In this document: one piece after another, positions 1 to 8,534 of the stretch
Numbering within the stretch: the stretch's first letter is position 1
How the letters are laid out: each line of letters opens with the position of its first letter
Assembly: GCA_022837595.1 (NCBI GenBank)
Contig: JALHFX010000021.1
Coordinates: forward strand, 1-39,653
Length of the DNA stretch: 39,653 nucleotides
Direction: 5' to 3'
DNA from: Propionibacterium sp.
GTDB lineage: Bacteria; Actinomycetota; Actinomycetes; Propionibacteriales; Propionibacteriaceae
Program-made: the position numbers and the translations under genes
The notes under the pieces: model-generated
The model's database searches: none
The model's input: only the letters and a program-made list of their open reading frames with translations
Told to the model about the DNA's origin: nothing

Positions 1-2
1 CG

Positions 3-71
3 GTGATCGCGGTGTCGTCCGAAGCCGGAACGCTCCAGGCTCGGCTGAACCTAGCCGCAGGGACGCTATGA
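3..71 (+). CDS. Possible 3' end of an upstream gene (partial)
   Basis: Frame 3 is open from the window edge to a TGA at 69-71 and encodes about 22 residues ending in LNLAAGTL. Codon third positions are mostly G or C, as in the clear genes nearby, so this may be the C-terminus of a + strand gene lying left of the window. The piece is too short to assign a family. Frame 2 is also open here, so the choice of frame is not certain. Confidence 0.3.
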   Translation: MIAVSSEAGTLQARLNLAAGTL

Positions 72-118
72 CCGATAGAATTACGCTCACCACTGACAAC
101 GATGCTGGTGCGACTATT

Positions 119-124
119 AGGAGG
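119..124 (+). promoter_or_regulatory. Ribosome binding site of usp
   Basis: AGGAGG lies 5 bases before the ATG at 130 but only 2 bases before the GTG at 127. The spacing favours the ATG as the true start of the stress protein. Confidence 0.7.
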
Positions 125-129
125 CCGTG

Positions 130-1056
130 ATGACTGCAAAGCTACAGACCGCAGGCCGATTCGTCGTAGGAACCGATGGTTCGGAGCGCGCTAACAAGGC
201 TGTTGATTGGGCCGCCGAGCGTGCGCGGGCACGGGGGATCCCACTGCTGGTGCTCGATGTAATCGCCGAAGTACCGATTCCTAGCCGCACCCATGCGGCC
301 AAAGCACTTGCGGCAGGCACCGATTACGTCGAACAGTACCGGGAGCGTGCTCGCAAGCGTCTCGAAAAGGTGGTCAACAGTTTGAAGGAACGGTACCCCG
401 ATCTCGAGGTCGAAGGCACTGTCGTCCAGGGGAACCCTTCTTACGTGCTTGCGCAGGCCTCCAAGGATGCTTTCCTCGTCGTGGTCGGAGCCCGCGGTCA
501 AGGCGCGCCGATGTCGGTGAAGTTGCTGGGCGGTGTCTCGGACGCTGTCGCCACACACTCGCATGGCCCCATCGCGGTTATCACCGACGAGGCCATGGAG
601 AATCCGGGTGGCGCGGTGGTCGTCGGTGTCGATGAGTCGCCGGCCGCGAAGGGTGCGATCGAGTTCGCCTTCGATACCGCCCATGCTCGCGGTGTTCCGT
701 TGGTCGCGGTCAATGCCTGGGATTTCGGTGCCTATGACGCTTACAGCGCCGATGTTTGGGAGTACTCGGTCGAAGAAATCACCGCAGGGCTGGTGAAGAT
801 GGTCGAGGAGCAGTTGGCCGATGGCCGGGCGAAGTATCCCGAGGTGCCGGTGGAGATCCGTGTTATCCGCGGGCGCCCCGAGATAGCGTTGGTGGAAGAA
901 TCCCGGAAGGCCGGTTTGGTCGTCGTCGGCTCTCGCGGACGCGGCGGTTTCGCTGGTCTGCTGCTTGGCTCCACCAGTAAGCATGTCTTGCGTGAGGCGC
1001 ATTGCCCCGTCATCGTCACCCGCGGTGAGGTCTCAACAACAACGACGACGGTCTGA
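130..1056 (+). CDS. Universal stress protein, tandem UspA domains
   Basis: This is a soluble protein of 308 residues with two UspA folds in tandem, at roughly residues 12-155 and 160-300. Each half carries the ATP-binding signature of the family (G-x2-G-x9-G-S/T): GARGQG followed by a glycine-rich stretch in the first half, GSRGRGG followed by LLGSTS in the second. Both domains therefore look ATP-binding. Tandem Usp proteins of this length are common in actinobacteria, where many respond to hypoxia, stationary phase or redox stress; the exact ligand and role here cannot be read from sequence. The GTG at 127 is in frame, but the AGGAGG spacing fits the ATG at 130. The gene converges on the glutamate dehydrogenase and shares a hairpin terminator with it. 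Confidence 0.93.
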   Translation: MTAKLQTAGRFVVGTDGSERANKAVDWAAERARARGIPLLVLDVIAEVPIPSRTHAAKALAAGTDYVEQYRERARKRLEKVVNSLKERYPDLEVEGTVVQGNPSYVLAQASKDAFLVVVGARGQGAPMSVKLLGGVSDAVATHSHGPIAVITDEAMENPGGAVVVGVDESPAAKGAIEFAFDTAHARGVPLVAVNAWDFGAYDAYSADVWEYSVEEITAGLVKMVEEQLADGRAKYPEVPVEIRVIRGRPEIALVEESRKAGLVVVGSRGRGGFAGLLLGSTSKHVLREAHCPVIVTRGEVSTTTTTV

Positions 1057-1072
1057 TATATGGATGCGAGCC

Positions 1073-1106
1073 GGTCCGCAACTGTTGACGATCAACGTTG
1101 CGGACC
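1073..1106. terminator. Bidirectional hairpin between usp and gdh
   Basis: GGTCCGCAAC (1073-1082) pairs perfectly with GTTGCGGACC (1097-1106). The interior continues as GTTGA-CGA-TCAAC after a single bulged T, giving about 15 base pairs. A second small hairpin (AGCTCGA, then TCGAGTT) follows at 1107-1124. It lies between the stops of two convergent genes and so probably terminates both. There is no clear U-tract, which is usual for high-GC actinobacteria. Confidence 0.7.
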
Positions 1107-1129
1107 AGCTCGATTTTCGAGTTGGCTGC

Positions 1130-4100
1130 TCAGATCATCGGCACGAGCGACTGCAGGTCTCGAATGACGATCCAGATAGCACCCAGGCTGACTGAGCCTG
1201 CGCTGGATAGCTCGGCGGTTGTCGCATGGATCACAGCGATCCGGTCGCTACATGTCTGGGCCCAGGCGGCGACGCGGACCTCGGTGGGTAGTTGCTCGTC
1301 GCTACCTCGCAGCACAGCAGCTGTGATCGTGGAGACCGCACGATGCAGATCCGAGCGCAGCGAACTCCTCGCTCGGGCATCCCAACGAGTCTGGTGCGGC
1401 AGTTGTGCGAGCATCCCGAGCAGGGTCTCGGCCTGAACCAGATCGGCTACCTGGAAGTAGGCTTCCGCTGCCACGTTCAGGTCTATCCCCAGGTGCGCCG
1501 CCAGATCAACGATTTGCAGCAGCTCCACGCAGTAGACCAGCCCTGCCGAGGTGCGCGCCAGCTTCTCGGGCACCCCGCAGTCCACATAGTGCTCGTAGTC
1601 TTTGCGGTACAGCTGCTGTTTTTCTCCGACCAGCAGACTGCCGAGCATCGGGCGGAGCTTGCGGACCGCAGGCTGGTAACGCTGGATCAGCTCGGAGATC
1701 TCCTCGAGTTCGCCTCGAGCGCCCAAGAGGGCGCGGACCGAGTGATCGAGGAGCCTACGGAACTCCACATACAGATCCGATTGGCTGGCAGCCGGGATCA
1801 CGGCATCAACTGCTTCGATTTGTCCCGCGAAGTCGGCGAGATCGAAGATCTCTCGGCAGCCGATGAACGCCTTCGCGATTTCAGGGAGACTAGCGCCGGT
1901 TTCCTCCAAGGCGCGATGAGCGAAGGTGATGCCGCCCCTGTTGACCAACGAGTTGGCCAGCTGATTGGTGATGATCTCCCGCCGCAAGGGGTGGCTGGCC
2001 AAGGCCGCTTCGAAGCCGTGGACAGGTTCGGGGAAGTAGTCACGCAGCGTTGTCTTGAACCACGGATCGTCCGGAAGTGCTGAGGCCAGGACTTCTTGTT
2101 TCAACACCAGCTTCACGAAGGCCACCAGCACCGAGAATTCCGGTGAGGTCAGGCCGCGCCCGTCCTGCGCCCGGCGACGCAGCGTGGCCTCGTCGGGCAA
2201 CGCTTCGAGCACACGATTGAGTAGGCCCTGATCCTCCAGCCATTCCATCAATCGCTCGTGCACACCGAGCATGTCGCGGCCCAGCTGGCGGGCATTACTC
2301 AGCAGCACGTTCTGCTCGTAGTTGGTGCGTAGAACCCTTGCGGCGACATCGTCGGTCATTGATCTGAGCAGATCGTTACGCTGGCGTTGTGTCAGATCGC
2401 CGACCCGAAGCGGATGAGAAAGCAGAATCTTCAGGTTGACTTCGTGATCGGAGGATTCCACGCCTGCAGAGTTGTCGATCGCGTCGGTATTGATCTTGAT
2501 CCCAGCCAGTGCAGCTTCGATGCGTCCGCGCTGGCTGACCCCGAGGTTGCCGCCCTCACCCACTACTCTGCAGCGCAATTCGCTGCCATTAATGCGAACG
2601 GGATCGTTGGCGCGGTCACCGATCTGCGCATTTCGTTCGTCGGTGGCCTTGATATAGGTGCCGATCCCACCGTTCCACAGCAGATCGACCCTGGCGCGCA
2701 GGAGGGCGCTGATCAACTCGTTCGGCGTGATCTGTTCGATCGAGCCAAGATCGAACAGATCACGCATCTGTGCCGAGACCGGAATCGCTTTCGCGGACCG
2801 AGAGAAGACGCCGCCGCCCTCGCTGATCAGTTCCGAGGAGTAGTCCGCCCATGAGGAGACCGGCAGATCGAAGAGCCGTTTGCGTTCAGCGAACGCCGTT
2901 GCGGGGACCGGATCGGGATCGATGAAGACGTGGCGGTGATCGAAGGCGCCGATCAGTCTTAAATGTTCACTGAGCAGCATGCCGTTACCGAAGACATCGC
3001 CGCTCATATCGCCAATGCCGACCACGCTGATCTCGTCGGTTTTGACATTGACTCCTAGCTCGAGGAAGTGGCGTCGCACGGATTCCCAGGCGCCGCGCGC
3101 GGTGATCCCCATTGCCTTGTGGTCGTATCCGGTCGATCCTCCGGAGGCGAACGCGTCGTCCAGCCAGAAACCGTTTTCACGGGAGACAGTATTGGCTAGA
3201 TCGGAGAAGTGGGCGGTTCCCTTGTCCGCCGCGACGACCAGGTAGGTATCGTCGGAGTCGTGGCGAATTACCCTGTGCGGGGCTTCGACCTGGCCATCGA
3301 CCAGGTTGTCGGTGATGGCCAGTAGCGCGGTGATGAAGCTGCGGTAGGCCTCTGCCCCTTCTGTGAGCCAAGCCGCGCGATCCAGGGTTGGATCGGGTAA
3401 GTGCTTGGGGTAGAAGCCACCCTTCGCGCCGGTCGGCACGATGACCGAGTTCTTGACCATCTGTGCTTTCACCAGCCCCAGCACCTCGGTGCGGAAGTCT
3501 TCAGGACGATCCGACCAACGCAGCCCGCCACGGGCGACCATACCGAAACGCAGGTGGACCCCCTCGACCCGGGGGCTGTACACCCAGATCTCGAACATCG
3601 GACGTGGCTCGGGCAGGTGGGAAACACGCCGCGGATCGAGCTTCAGTGCGACCGGAGTCAGCGGTTCAGCAGGATCGGGGGTCCACTGGATTTGATAGAA
3701 GTTGGTGCGCAGCGTTGCACGGAGCACCTGTAAATAGCAGCGGATGATCCGGTCGTGGTCGAGGCTCGGCACGCCTTTCAGCCGCTCGAGCACCTGGGAC
3801 GCGATTTCTGCCTCCGCGCTGGCTCGTGCGTCCGCATCATTGATGAAGATGTCCGGGTTGAAACGGGTTTCGAAGCCTTCGACCAGCAGTGCGGCGATTT
3901 CCGGGTTCTCGGTGAGTGCCGCCTCGAGATAGAGCGTCGAATAATGCGTGGTTTGTTTGAGATAGGTGGCCAAGACCCGCAAGCTGATGATCTGCGTCCA
4001 GCTCAGGCCGACTGAGCCACCCAGCTGGTTGAAGGGATCGCTTTGGGCGGTCTTATTCCAAACCGCATTCAGGGCCTCGAGGAAGCGCCCGGCACGATCG

Positions 4101-5989
4101 TCGTGCTCGTCGCCCCAGTACTGCTCCTTCGGCGCGCGGACGCCGAAGTCTAGGATTTGCCAGGTCTGCTGATCGTCCGAGCGAACCAAGTAGGGGCGCT
4201 CATCGGTGACATGTAGTCCGAAATTGAGCAGTATCGGGAGTACCTGAGTAAGGCCGATAGGTGTCGCCGAGAAGAGCTTCAAACGTCGCTCACCATCGGC
4301 CGCGCCGCGCGGCTGGTAGATCTGGGCAGCCATCGACGAGCCCAACTGCTCGAGTTGGCGGACATCGGATGCCGCCACGCGTGGCTGGTAGGCGGCTCGG
4401 TAGGCGTCATCGAATCCGGACTCCCAACGGACGATCAGCCGCGCGCCCTCCTGTTCGCCGAACTCGGTCAGCATCGCCTCGCGCCAATCGCCCGACCACG
4501 TGCGAATCGCGGTGCGCAGCCACGACTCGAGCTCGTGCACGTCGACCTCGGGAGGTGGTGTGCCAGGTTTCGTGCGGATCACAAAATGCACCATCGCCCG
4601 CGGCGAATCCGAGACGCGGGCGGTGTAATCGGCAACGACGCCGCCAAGCGCCTTCATCAGTACGGACTGAATGCGGCTGCGCACCGACGTGTTGTATTGA
4701 TCGCGAGGTAAATAGACCAGACAAGACGTGAATCGCTCGTAGTCGTCTCGTCGGACGAAGAGCTGCAGCTGGCGATGATAGCGCGAAGCCACGGCACGGT
4801 TGGCGACCTCGGCCAAGAAGACGGGATCGGTCTGGAAGAGCTCTTCGCGGGGGTAAGTCTCCAAGATGTCCAGGACATCTTTTGCCGAATGGCTGGCCGT
4901 GGCGTATCCCGTCAGCTCCAGCGTCCGTTCGGCCTTCGCCGCCAAGAAGGGCACGGTGGTCACCGACGCGTGATGCGCCGTCGAGGTGAACAGGCCGAGA
5001 AAACGATGCTCGCCGTCGACTAGACCGTTCTCGTCGAAGGATTTGATGCCCACATAGTCGAGATAGGCTGATCGATGCACCGTCGAGCGTGAGTTGGCTT
5101 TGGTGATAACCAGCAGTCGCTTCTCGAGCGCCTTCTGGGCGACTGGCCCTGACAGCATCCGCCGTTGGGTGGACGACTTCTTGCGCAGCAGGCCCAGCCC
5201 AGTGCCGTCGACCGGTTGCAGCCCGATCGCGTCGCGCTCATAGATGACGCGGTAGTGGCAGTAGCCGAGCATCACGAAGTTGCCGGCCGACATCCATTCC
5301 AATAGGGACGCGACCTCGTCGACTTCGTCGGCAGGTAGCGGCAGATCAGCGGTGCGGACATGCGCTGCCAGGGAGCTTGCCCGCTCGATCATCGGCACCC
5401 AATCGGCGACCGCTGCCTTCACATCGCTGAGCACCCGGCGCAGCTGCTTGGCGATCTGCTGCAGCTCATCGCTGCTGCTGACCAGCGCGATCTCGAAATA
5501 CACCCACGCCTCGGTGGTGGTCGGCTCCTCCTCGGCGCCGATCGCGACCAACCGGTGAGCCGAGTCACGGACCACCGGCATCTGCGGATGAACCATGAGT
5601 CGGATGTCGTGGAGTTCGCGTCCGAGCTCGGCGGTGACCGAATCGACCACGAACGGGGTGTCATCGGTGACGATCTGGATCACCGTATTGCCGGTGGCCC
5701 AGCCGTGCTCTTCGATGCGCGGGGTGAACACCTTGACGATGATCTCGCCCGGGCTTCGAACCGCCGCTGTCGAGCGGTGGTTGAGGAATGCCCCCAGTAG
5801 ATCGTCCGGTGGCCGCTGCGTCAGATCATCGATCAACACATGCCGGAAGTAGGTTTCGAGTAGCCGAGCTACCTCGGCGGCAGGCTCGTCTGGATAGAGC
5901 GCGGCAGCTGCGGCCAGCTGATCGCGACGGCGTTCCTCATTGAGAGTCATCGTTGGCCTTTGCTCGAGGACGGTGCCAGTTGTGCTCAC
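1130..5989 (-). CDS. gdh: NAD-specific glutamate dehydrogenase, large (180-kDa) type
   Basis: This 1619-residue protein matches the Bac_GDH (GDH-180) family in length and motifs. It interconverts glutamate and 2-oxoglutarate plus ammonium with NAD, usually in the catabolic direction. The catalytic core begins near residue 818 with RGGLRWSDR and continues through KAQMVKNSVIVPTGAKGGF (the catalytic lysine region, near 840-855), VVGIGDMSGDVFGNGML (nucleotide binding, about 986-1002), NGGIGTYIKA (about 1101) and EGGNLGVSQRGR (about 1143). The long N-terminal third corresponds to the regulatory ACT-like region of the family. The frame opens at a GTG (5989); an ATG at 5950, preceded by AAAGG, is an equally plausible start and would shorten it by 13 residues. 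It is transcribed away from ffs-dnaX and stands alone. In mycobacteria this enzyme type is controlled by the GarA/PknG pathway; no partner is visible here. Confidence 0.95.
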   Translation of the reverse strand: MSTTGTVLEQRPTMTLNEERRRDQLAAAAALYPDEPAAEVARLLETYFRHVLIDDLTQRPPDDLLGAFLNHRSTAAVRSPGEIIVKVFTPRIEEHGWATGNTVIQIVTDDTPFVVDSVTAELGRELHDIRLMVHPQMPVVRDSAHRLVAIGAEEEPTTTEAWVYFEIALVSSSDELQQIAKQLRRVLSDVKAAVADWVPMIERASSLAAHVRTADLPLPADEVDEVASLLEWMSAGNFVMLGYCHYRVIYERDAIGLQPVDGTGLGLLRKKSSTQRRMLSGPVAQKALEKRLLVITKANSRSTVHRSAYLDYVGIKSFDENGLVDGEHRFLGLFTSTAHHASVTTVPFLAAKAERTLELTGYATASHSAKDVLDILETYPREELFQTDPVFLAEVANRAVASRYHRQLQLFVRRDDYERFTSCLVYLPRDQYNTSVRSRIQSVLMKALGGVVADYTARVSDSPRAMVHFVIRTKPGTPPPEVDVHELESWLRTAIRTWSGDWREAMLTEFGEQEGARLIVRWESGFDDAYRAAYQPRVAASDVRQLEQLGSSMAAQIYQPRGAADGERRLKLFSATPIGLTQVLPILLNFGLHVTDERPYLVRSDDQQTWQILDFGVRAPKEQYWGDEHDDRAGRFLEALNAVWNKTAQSDPFNQLGGSVGLSWTQIISLRVLATYLKQTTHYSTLYLEAALTENPEIAALLVEGFETRFNPDIFINDADARASAEAEIASQVLERLKGVPSLDHDRIIRCYLQVLRATLRTNFYQIQWTPDPAEPLTPVALKLDPRRVSHLPEPRPMFEIWVYSPRVEGVHLRFGMVARGGLRWSDRPEDFRTEVLGLVKAQMVKNSVIVPTGAKGGFYPKHLPDPTLDRAAWLTEGAEAYRSFITALLAITDNLVDGQVEAPHRVIRHDSDDTYLVVAADKGTAHFSDLANTVSRENGFWLDDAFASGGSTGYDHKAMGITARGAWESVRRHFLELGVNVKTDEISVVGIGDMSGDVFGNGMLLSEHLRLIGAFDHRHVFIDPDPVPATAFAERKRLFDLPVSSWADYSSELISEGGGVFSRSAKAIPVSAQMRDLFDLGSIEQITPNELISALLRARVDLLWNGGIGTYIKATDERNAQIGDRANDPVRINGSELRCRVVGEGGNLGVSQRGRIEAALAGIKINTDAIDNSAGVESSDHEVNLKILLSHPLRVGDLTQRQRNDLLRSMTDDVAARVLRTNYEQNVLLSNARQLGRDMLGVHERLMEWLEDQGLLNRVLEALPDEATLRRRAQDGRGLTSPEFSVLVAFVKLVLKQEVLASALPDDPWFKTTLRDYFPEPVHGFEAALASHPLRREIITNQLANSLVNRGGITFAHRALEETGASLPEIAKAFIGCREIFDLADFAGQIEAVDAVIPAASQSDLYVEFRRLLDHSVRALLGARGELEEISELIQRYQPAVRKLRPMLGSLLVGEKQQLYRKDYEHYVDCGVPEKLARTSAGLVYCVELLQIVDLAAHLGIDLNVAAEAYFQVADLVQAETLLGMLAQLPHQTRWDARARSSLRSDLHRAVSTITAAVLRGSDEQLPTEVRVAAWAQTCSDRIAVIHATTAELSSAGSVSLGAIWIVIRDLQSLVPMI

Positions 5990-6024
5990 CTCAAATCAAA
6001 CGTTAGCTGGTTTGACAGCGCGAA

Positions 6025-6055
6025 TTGGCAATACGGTCGGCCGAGCAACTACCAT
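6025..6055 (+). promoter_or_regulatory. Possible promoter of the SRP RNA
   Basis: TTGGCA (6025-6030) and TACCAT (6050-6055) are separated by 19 bases, with the predicted RNA 5' end 9 bases further on. The spacer is longer than ideal. A separate TTGACA at 6012-6017 has no well-spaced -10 partner. The assignment is weak. Confidence 0.3.
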
Positions 6056-6063
6056 AGGCTTCA

Positions 6064-6151
6064 GGTCCCCCGCGCGGCGGTAACTCGCCCAACCCCCCCA
6101 GGGTCGGAAGGCAGCAAGGGTAAGTGAGCTCTTCCGGGTGCGCGGGGGGCC
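6064..6151 (+). ncRNA. ffs: Signal recognition particle RNA (4.5S-like, small bacterial type)
   Basis: The terminal strands GGTCCCCCGCGC (6064-6075) and GCGCGGGGGGCC (6140-6151) pair along their whole length with one G-T wobble. The tip contains the conserved SRP domain IV signature: CCAGGGTCGGAAGG at 6099-6112, with the GGAA tetraloop, followed by CAGCAAGGGTAA on the asymmetric-loop side. This RNA binds Ffh and directs co-translational membrane targeting. The position just upstream of dnaX matches the arrangement seen in other actinobacteria. It is the short type without an Alu domain. The exact ends are set by the paired arms and could differ by a few bases. Confidence 0.92.
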
Positions 6152-6262
6152 CTTCGCGTCCGGGTACACAGTTTCCGCGCAATCGCTCTCGTCGTCGGCA
6201 GGGCGTGCGTATCGGGACTTCCTCGATATGAAACTGTCGGTGGCGCAGCATAGGCTTGCCGG

Positions 6263-7579
6263 GTGGACGACGACCTTGGCTTCAGCCGGGACGACCTGGC
6301 TGACGATCCCGATGACCTCCAGCTATACGCGCAGGAGGGCCCCGGCCTGTTCGACGAGCCGCTACCCGGGGCTGAGCCAGCTTGTGATATCGCTGCGGCC
6401 GCCCAGGACCTGCCCGTAGAACCGGTCATCGAAGAACCGGTCATCGAAGAACCGGCAGCCCCTGCTGGTAGCAGCGTGAAGGTCGTCGAGCGTCCGGCCG
6501 CTCCGCTCGCCCTCTACCGGCGCTATCGCCCGGACACCTTCGCCGAGGTCATCGGCCAAGACCACATCACCGAACCACTATGCCGAGCGATCACCAACAA
6601 CAAGGTGAACCACGCCTACCTGTTCAGCGGTCCACGTGGTTGCGGTAAGACGACCAGTGCCCGCATCCTCGCGCGCTGCCTGAATTGCGAGCAGGGCCCT
6701 ACACCTGAGCCCTGCGGGGTCTGCGACTCCTGCGTCCAGTTGGGTACCGGCGGGCCGGGCAGTATTGATGTCATCGAGATCGACGCCGCGTCTCACGGCC
6801 GGGTGGACGACGCCCGAGAGCTGCGCGAGGGCGTCTACTTCGCGCCGGTATCCAGCCGCTACAAGATCTACATCATCGATGAGGCGCATATGGTGACCAA
6901 GGAGGGCTTCAACGCCTTACTGAAGGTCGTCGAAGAACCTCCCGAACATGTCAAGTTCATCTTCGCGACGACCGAGCCTGAAAAGGTCATCGGGACGATT
7001 CGCTCGCGTACCCACCACTATCCCTTCCGGCTGGTGCCACCGCGCACACTCACCGCCTACCTCGAGAAGATCTGCGACGAAGAGCGCGTGGAGGTCGCGC
7101 GCAGCGTCTTGCCGCTGGTAGTCCGCGCCGGCGCGGGATCAGTACGTGACTCGCTATCGGTACTCGATCAACTGTTGGGCGCCGCAGATCGCGGTCGGGT
7201 CAGCTACCAGCAGGCGGCCGGGTTGCTCGGGTACACCCCGGATGCGCTGCTGGATGAGATCGTTGATGCCTTCGCTGCGGGTGATGGCAAAGGCGTCTTC
7301 GCGGCTATCGACAAAGTGATCGAGGTGGGCCAGGATCCGCGGCGCTTCGCCGAAGATCTGTTAGAGCGGATGCGCGATCTGGTGATCGTTGCGCAGGTGC
7401 CCGATGCGATCGAATCCGGGCTTATTGACGTCGCCGATGACCAGGCAGAACGCTTTCGGACGCAAGCGGCGGCTCTGGGTGCCGGTGAGCTCACTCGTGC
7501 GGCCGAGGTGATCGCGACCGGCCTGGTGCAAATGCGAGGTACCACGGCTCCCCGGCTGCATCTGGAATTGATCGCTTGA
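6263..7579 (+). CDS. dnaX: DNA polymerase III subunit gamma/tau, N-terminal clamp-loader part (frame-disrupted dnaX)
   Basis: This ORF encodes the AAA+ motor that loads the beta clamp. The canonical start of the family fold (ALYRRYRPDTF) lies near residue 80. Walker A GPRGCGKT is at about 123-130, followed by a four-cysteine zinc module (CLNC, then CGVCDSC) and Walker B IIDEAHM with D206/E207. After that come the EEPPEHVKFIFATTE sensor region and the clamp-loader domain III. The reading frame ends with TGA at 7577-7579 just after PRLHLELIA, where the family normally continues. The tau part follows immediately in the +1 frame (7587-8474). The first ~80 residues are an acidic, proline-rich extension containing a tandem EPVIE duplication. 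The GTG at 6263 is the longest start; a GTG at 6476 closer to the conserved fold is possible, and neither has a good ribosome binding site. Alone, this product would resemble the short gamma form. Confidence 0.9.
   Translation: MDDDLGFSRDDLADDPDDLQLYAQEGPGLFDEPLPGAEPACDIAAAAQDLPVEPVIEEPVIEEPAAPAGSSVKVVERPAAPLALYRRYRPDTFAEVIGQDHITEPLCRAITNNKVNHAYLFSGPRGCGKTTSARILARCLNCEQGPTPEPCGVCDSCVQLGTGGPGSIDVIEIDAASHGRVDDARELREGVYFAPVSSRYKIYIIDEAHMVTKEGFNALLKVVEEPPEHVKFIFATTEPEKVIGTIRSRTHHYPFRLVPPRTLTAYLEKICDEERVEVARSVLPLVVRAGAGSVRDSLSVLDQLLGAADRGRVSYQQAAGLLGYTPDALLDEIVDAFAAGDGKGVFAAIDKVIEVGQDPRRFAEDLLERMRDLVIVAQVPDAIESGLIDVADDQAERFRTQAAALGAGELTRAAEVIATGLVQMRGTTAPRLHLELIA
7572..7579 (+). other. dnaX: Frame junction in dnaX (deletion or shift site)
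   Basis: The tau frame is open only from 7572, because TGA occupies 7569-7571 in that frame, while the clamp-loader frame closes at 7577-7579. A join of the two frames therefore has to occur within these few bases. The tau frame here reads SLERRLDMPD, which resembles the family segment found some 20 codons downstream of the LELIA motif, suggesting lost DNA rather than a simple slip. Confidence 0.6.
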
Positions 7580-7586
7580 GCGGCGC

Positions 7587-8474
7587 TTGGATATGCCGGA
7601 TGTGGTTCCCGGGCGCTCAGCCTCGCAGCCCTCAGCTTCTGAACTAACCCAGTTCACGCCGATGCGAGAACCTACTTCACAGCGTTCGGTGACGCCGGCG
7701 GCCGCGACCGGGGGAGACCAGCCAGCGCCACCGGCCTCGAAGCCTGCCGCCGTCCAGCGTCCAGCGGGCCAACGGCCAACTCACACACAGCGTCAGGCGC
7801 CCACGCAGCGTCCGGCCCCCGCAGACAGCCGGGATTCTGCGCAGGCACCATCGGTTACCCCCGTCGCTCAGACCCAACCGAGCTCGCGGGCGGCGTCGGG
7901 CCCGAGTACGGCCGACCTGCGACGGCTGTGGCCGCAGATCCTCGAGGAGGTGAAAGCGCGTAAACGGTTCACCCATGCGCTGCTCAGCCAGAATGCGCAG
8001 GTCGTTGAGGTACGCGGTGGTGAGCTATTGCTCGGGTTCGCGAATCCAGGCACCCTTGACAGATTCCAATCCGGCGGCAGCATCGAGGTGCTGCGCGAAT
8101 GCCTGATCGCGGTGCTTGGAGCCGACCTGCGCATTTCGGCCGCGGTTGACGGGGGCCCATCGGCCCAAGGGCAGCCTCAGCCGCCCGCGCAGCCGCAACC
8201 TGCCGACGAGCCACAGCCGGATCCGGAATCGCAGCGAAGTCGGTTCCAGGCTGTATATGAGCCGACGGTGCAACCCGACTTCCGCGCACAGGGCCCGGCC
8301 AAGGCTCCGGATGTGCGGCCCGAGCCGTCCGCCAGAGGTCTTGGTGTGGTCGAGACGGCGTTGGAGGATATTGTGTCGGCGGAAGACCTGGTGCTCGATG
8401 AATCGGGCGAAGATGCGGTCGAACTGTTGATGCGCAGGCTCGGAGCCCAGGTCATCGACGAAGACGCAGATTAG
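7587..8474 (+). CDS. dnaX: DNA polymerase III tau C-terminal part in a separate frame
   Basis: The 295-residue ORF starts at a TTG (7587) or an ATG (7593), 7-13 bases after the stop of the clamp-loader ORF. It opens with a long linker rich in Pro, Gln, Ala and Ser (about residues 1-105), typical of the tau hinge. A folded block follows, running from ADLRRLWPQILEEVK through ALLSQNAQVVEV to VLRECLIAVLGADL, which matches the actinobacterial tau domain that contacts the polymerase. It ends in an acidic tail containing LMRRLGAQVIDED. It is not an independent gene family but the second half of dnaX. It could be expressed by re-initiation: a weak GAG lies at 7578-7580, right at the preceding stop. 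It could instead come from a frameshift, or not be made at all if the junction is a true mutation or an assembly error. Confidence 0.75.
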   Translation: MDMPDVVPGRSASQPSASELTQFTPMREPTSQRSVTPAAATGGDQPAPPASKPAAVQRPAGQRPTHTQRQAPTQRPAPADSRDSAQAPSVTPVAQTQPSSRAASGPSTADLRRLWPQILEEVKARKRFTHALLSQNAQVVEVRGGELLLGFANPGTLDRFQSGGSIEVLRECLIAVLGADLRISAAVDGGPSAQGQPQPPAQPQPADEPQPDPESQRSRFQAVYEPTVQPDFRAQGPAKAPDVRPEPSARGLGVVETALEDIVSAEDLVLDESGEDAVELLMRRLGAQVIDEDAD

Positions 8475-8524
8475 CCCGAAGATCAGACCCGAACATCAGA
8501 ACACAAAGACAAACCCCAAGGATC

Positions 8525-8530
8525 AAGGAG
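8525..8530 (+). promoter_or_regulatory. Ribosome binding site of ybaB
   Basis: AAGGAG sits 4 bases before the ATG at 8535, which fixes that start rather than the in-frame ATG at 8550. Confidence 0.7.
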
Positions 8531-8534
8531 ATCT

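Noticed and set aside
142..1002. A 286-codon frame antisense to the stress protein
   Set aside because: Both UspA domains on the + strand are complete with their ATP-binding signatures; the reverse frame looks like a shadow.
7560..7600. E. coli-type programmed -1 frameshift in dnaX
   Set aside because: The second frame is +1, not -1, and there is no A-rich slippery heptamer or downstream stem at the expected distance; the apparent loss of a conserved segment argues for deletion.
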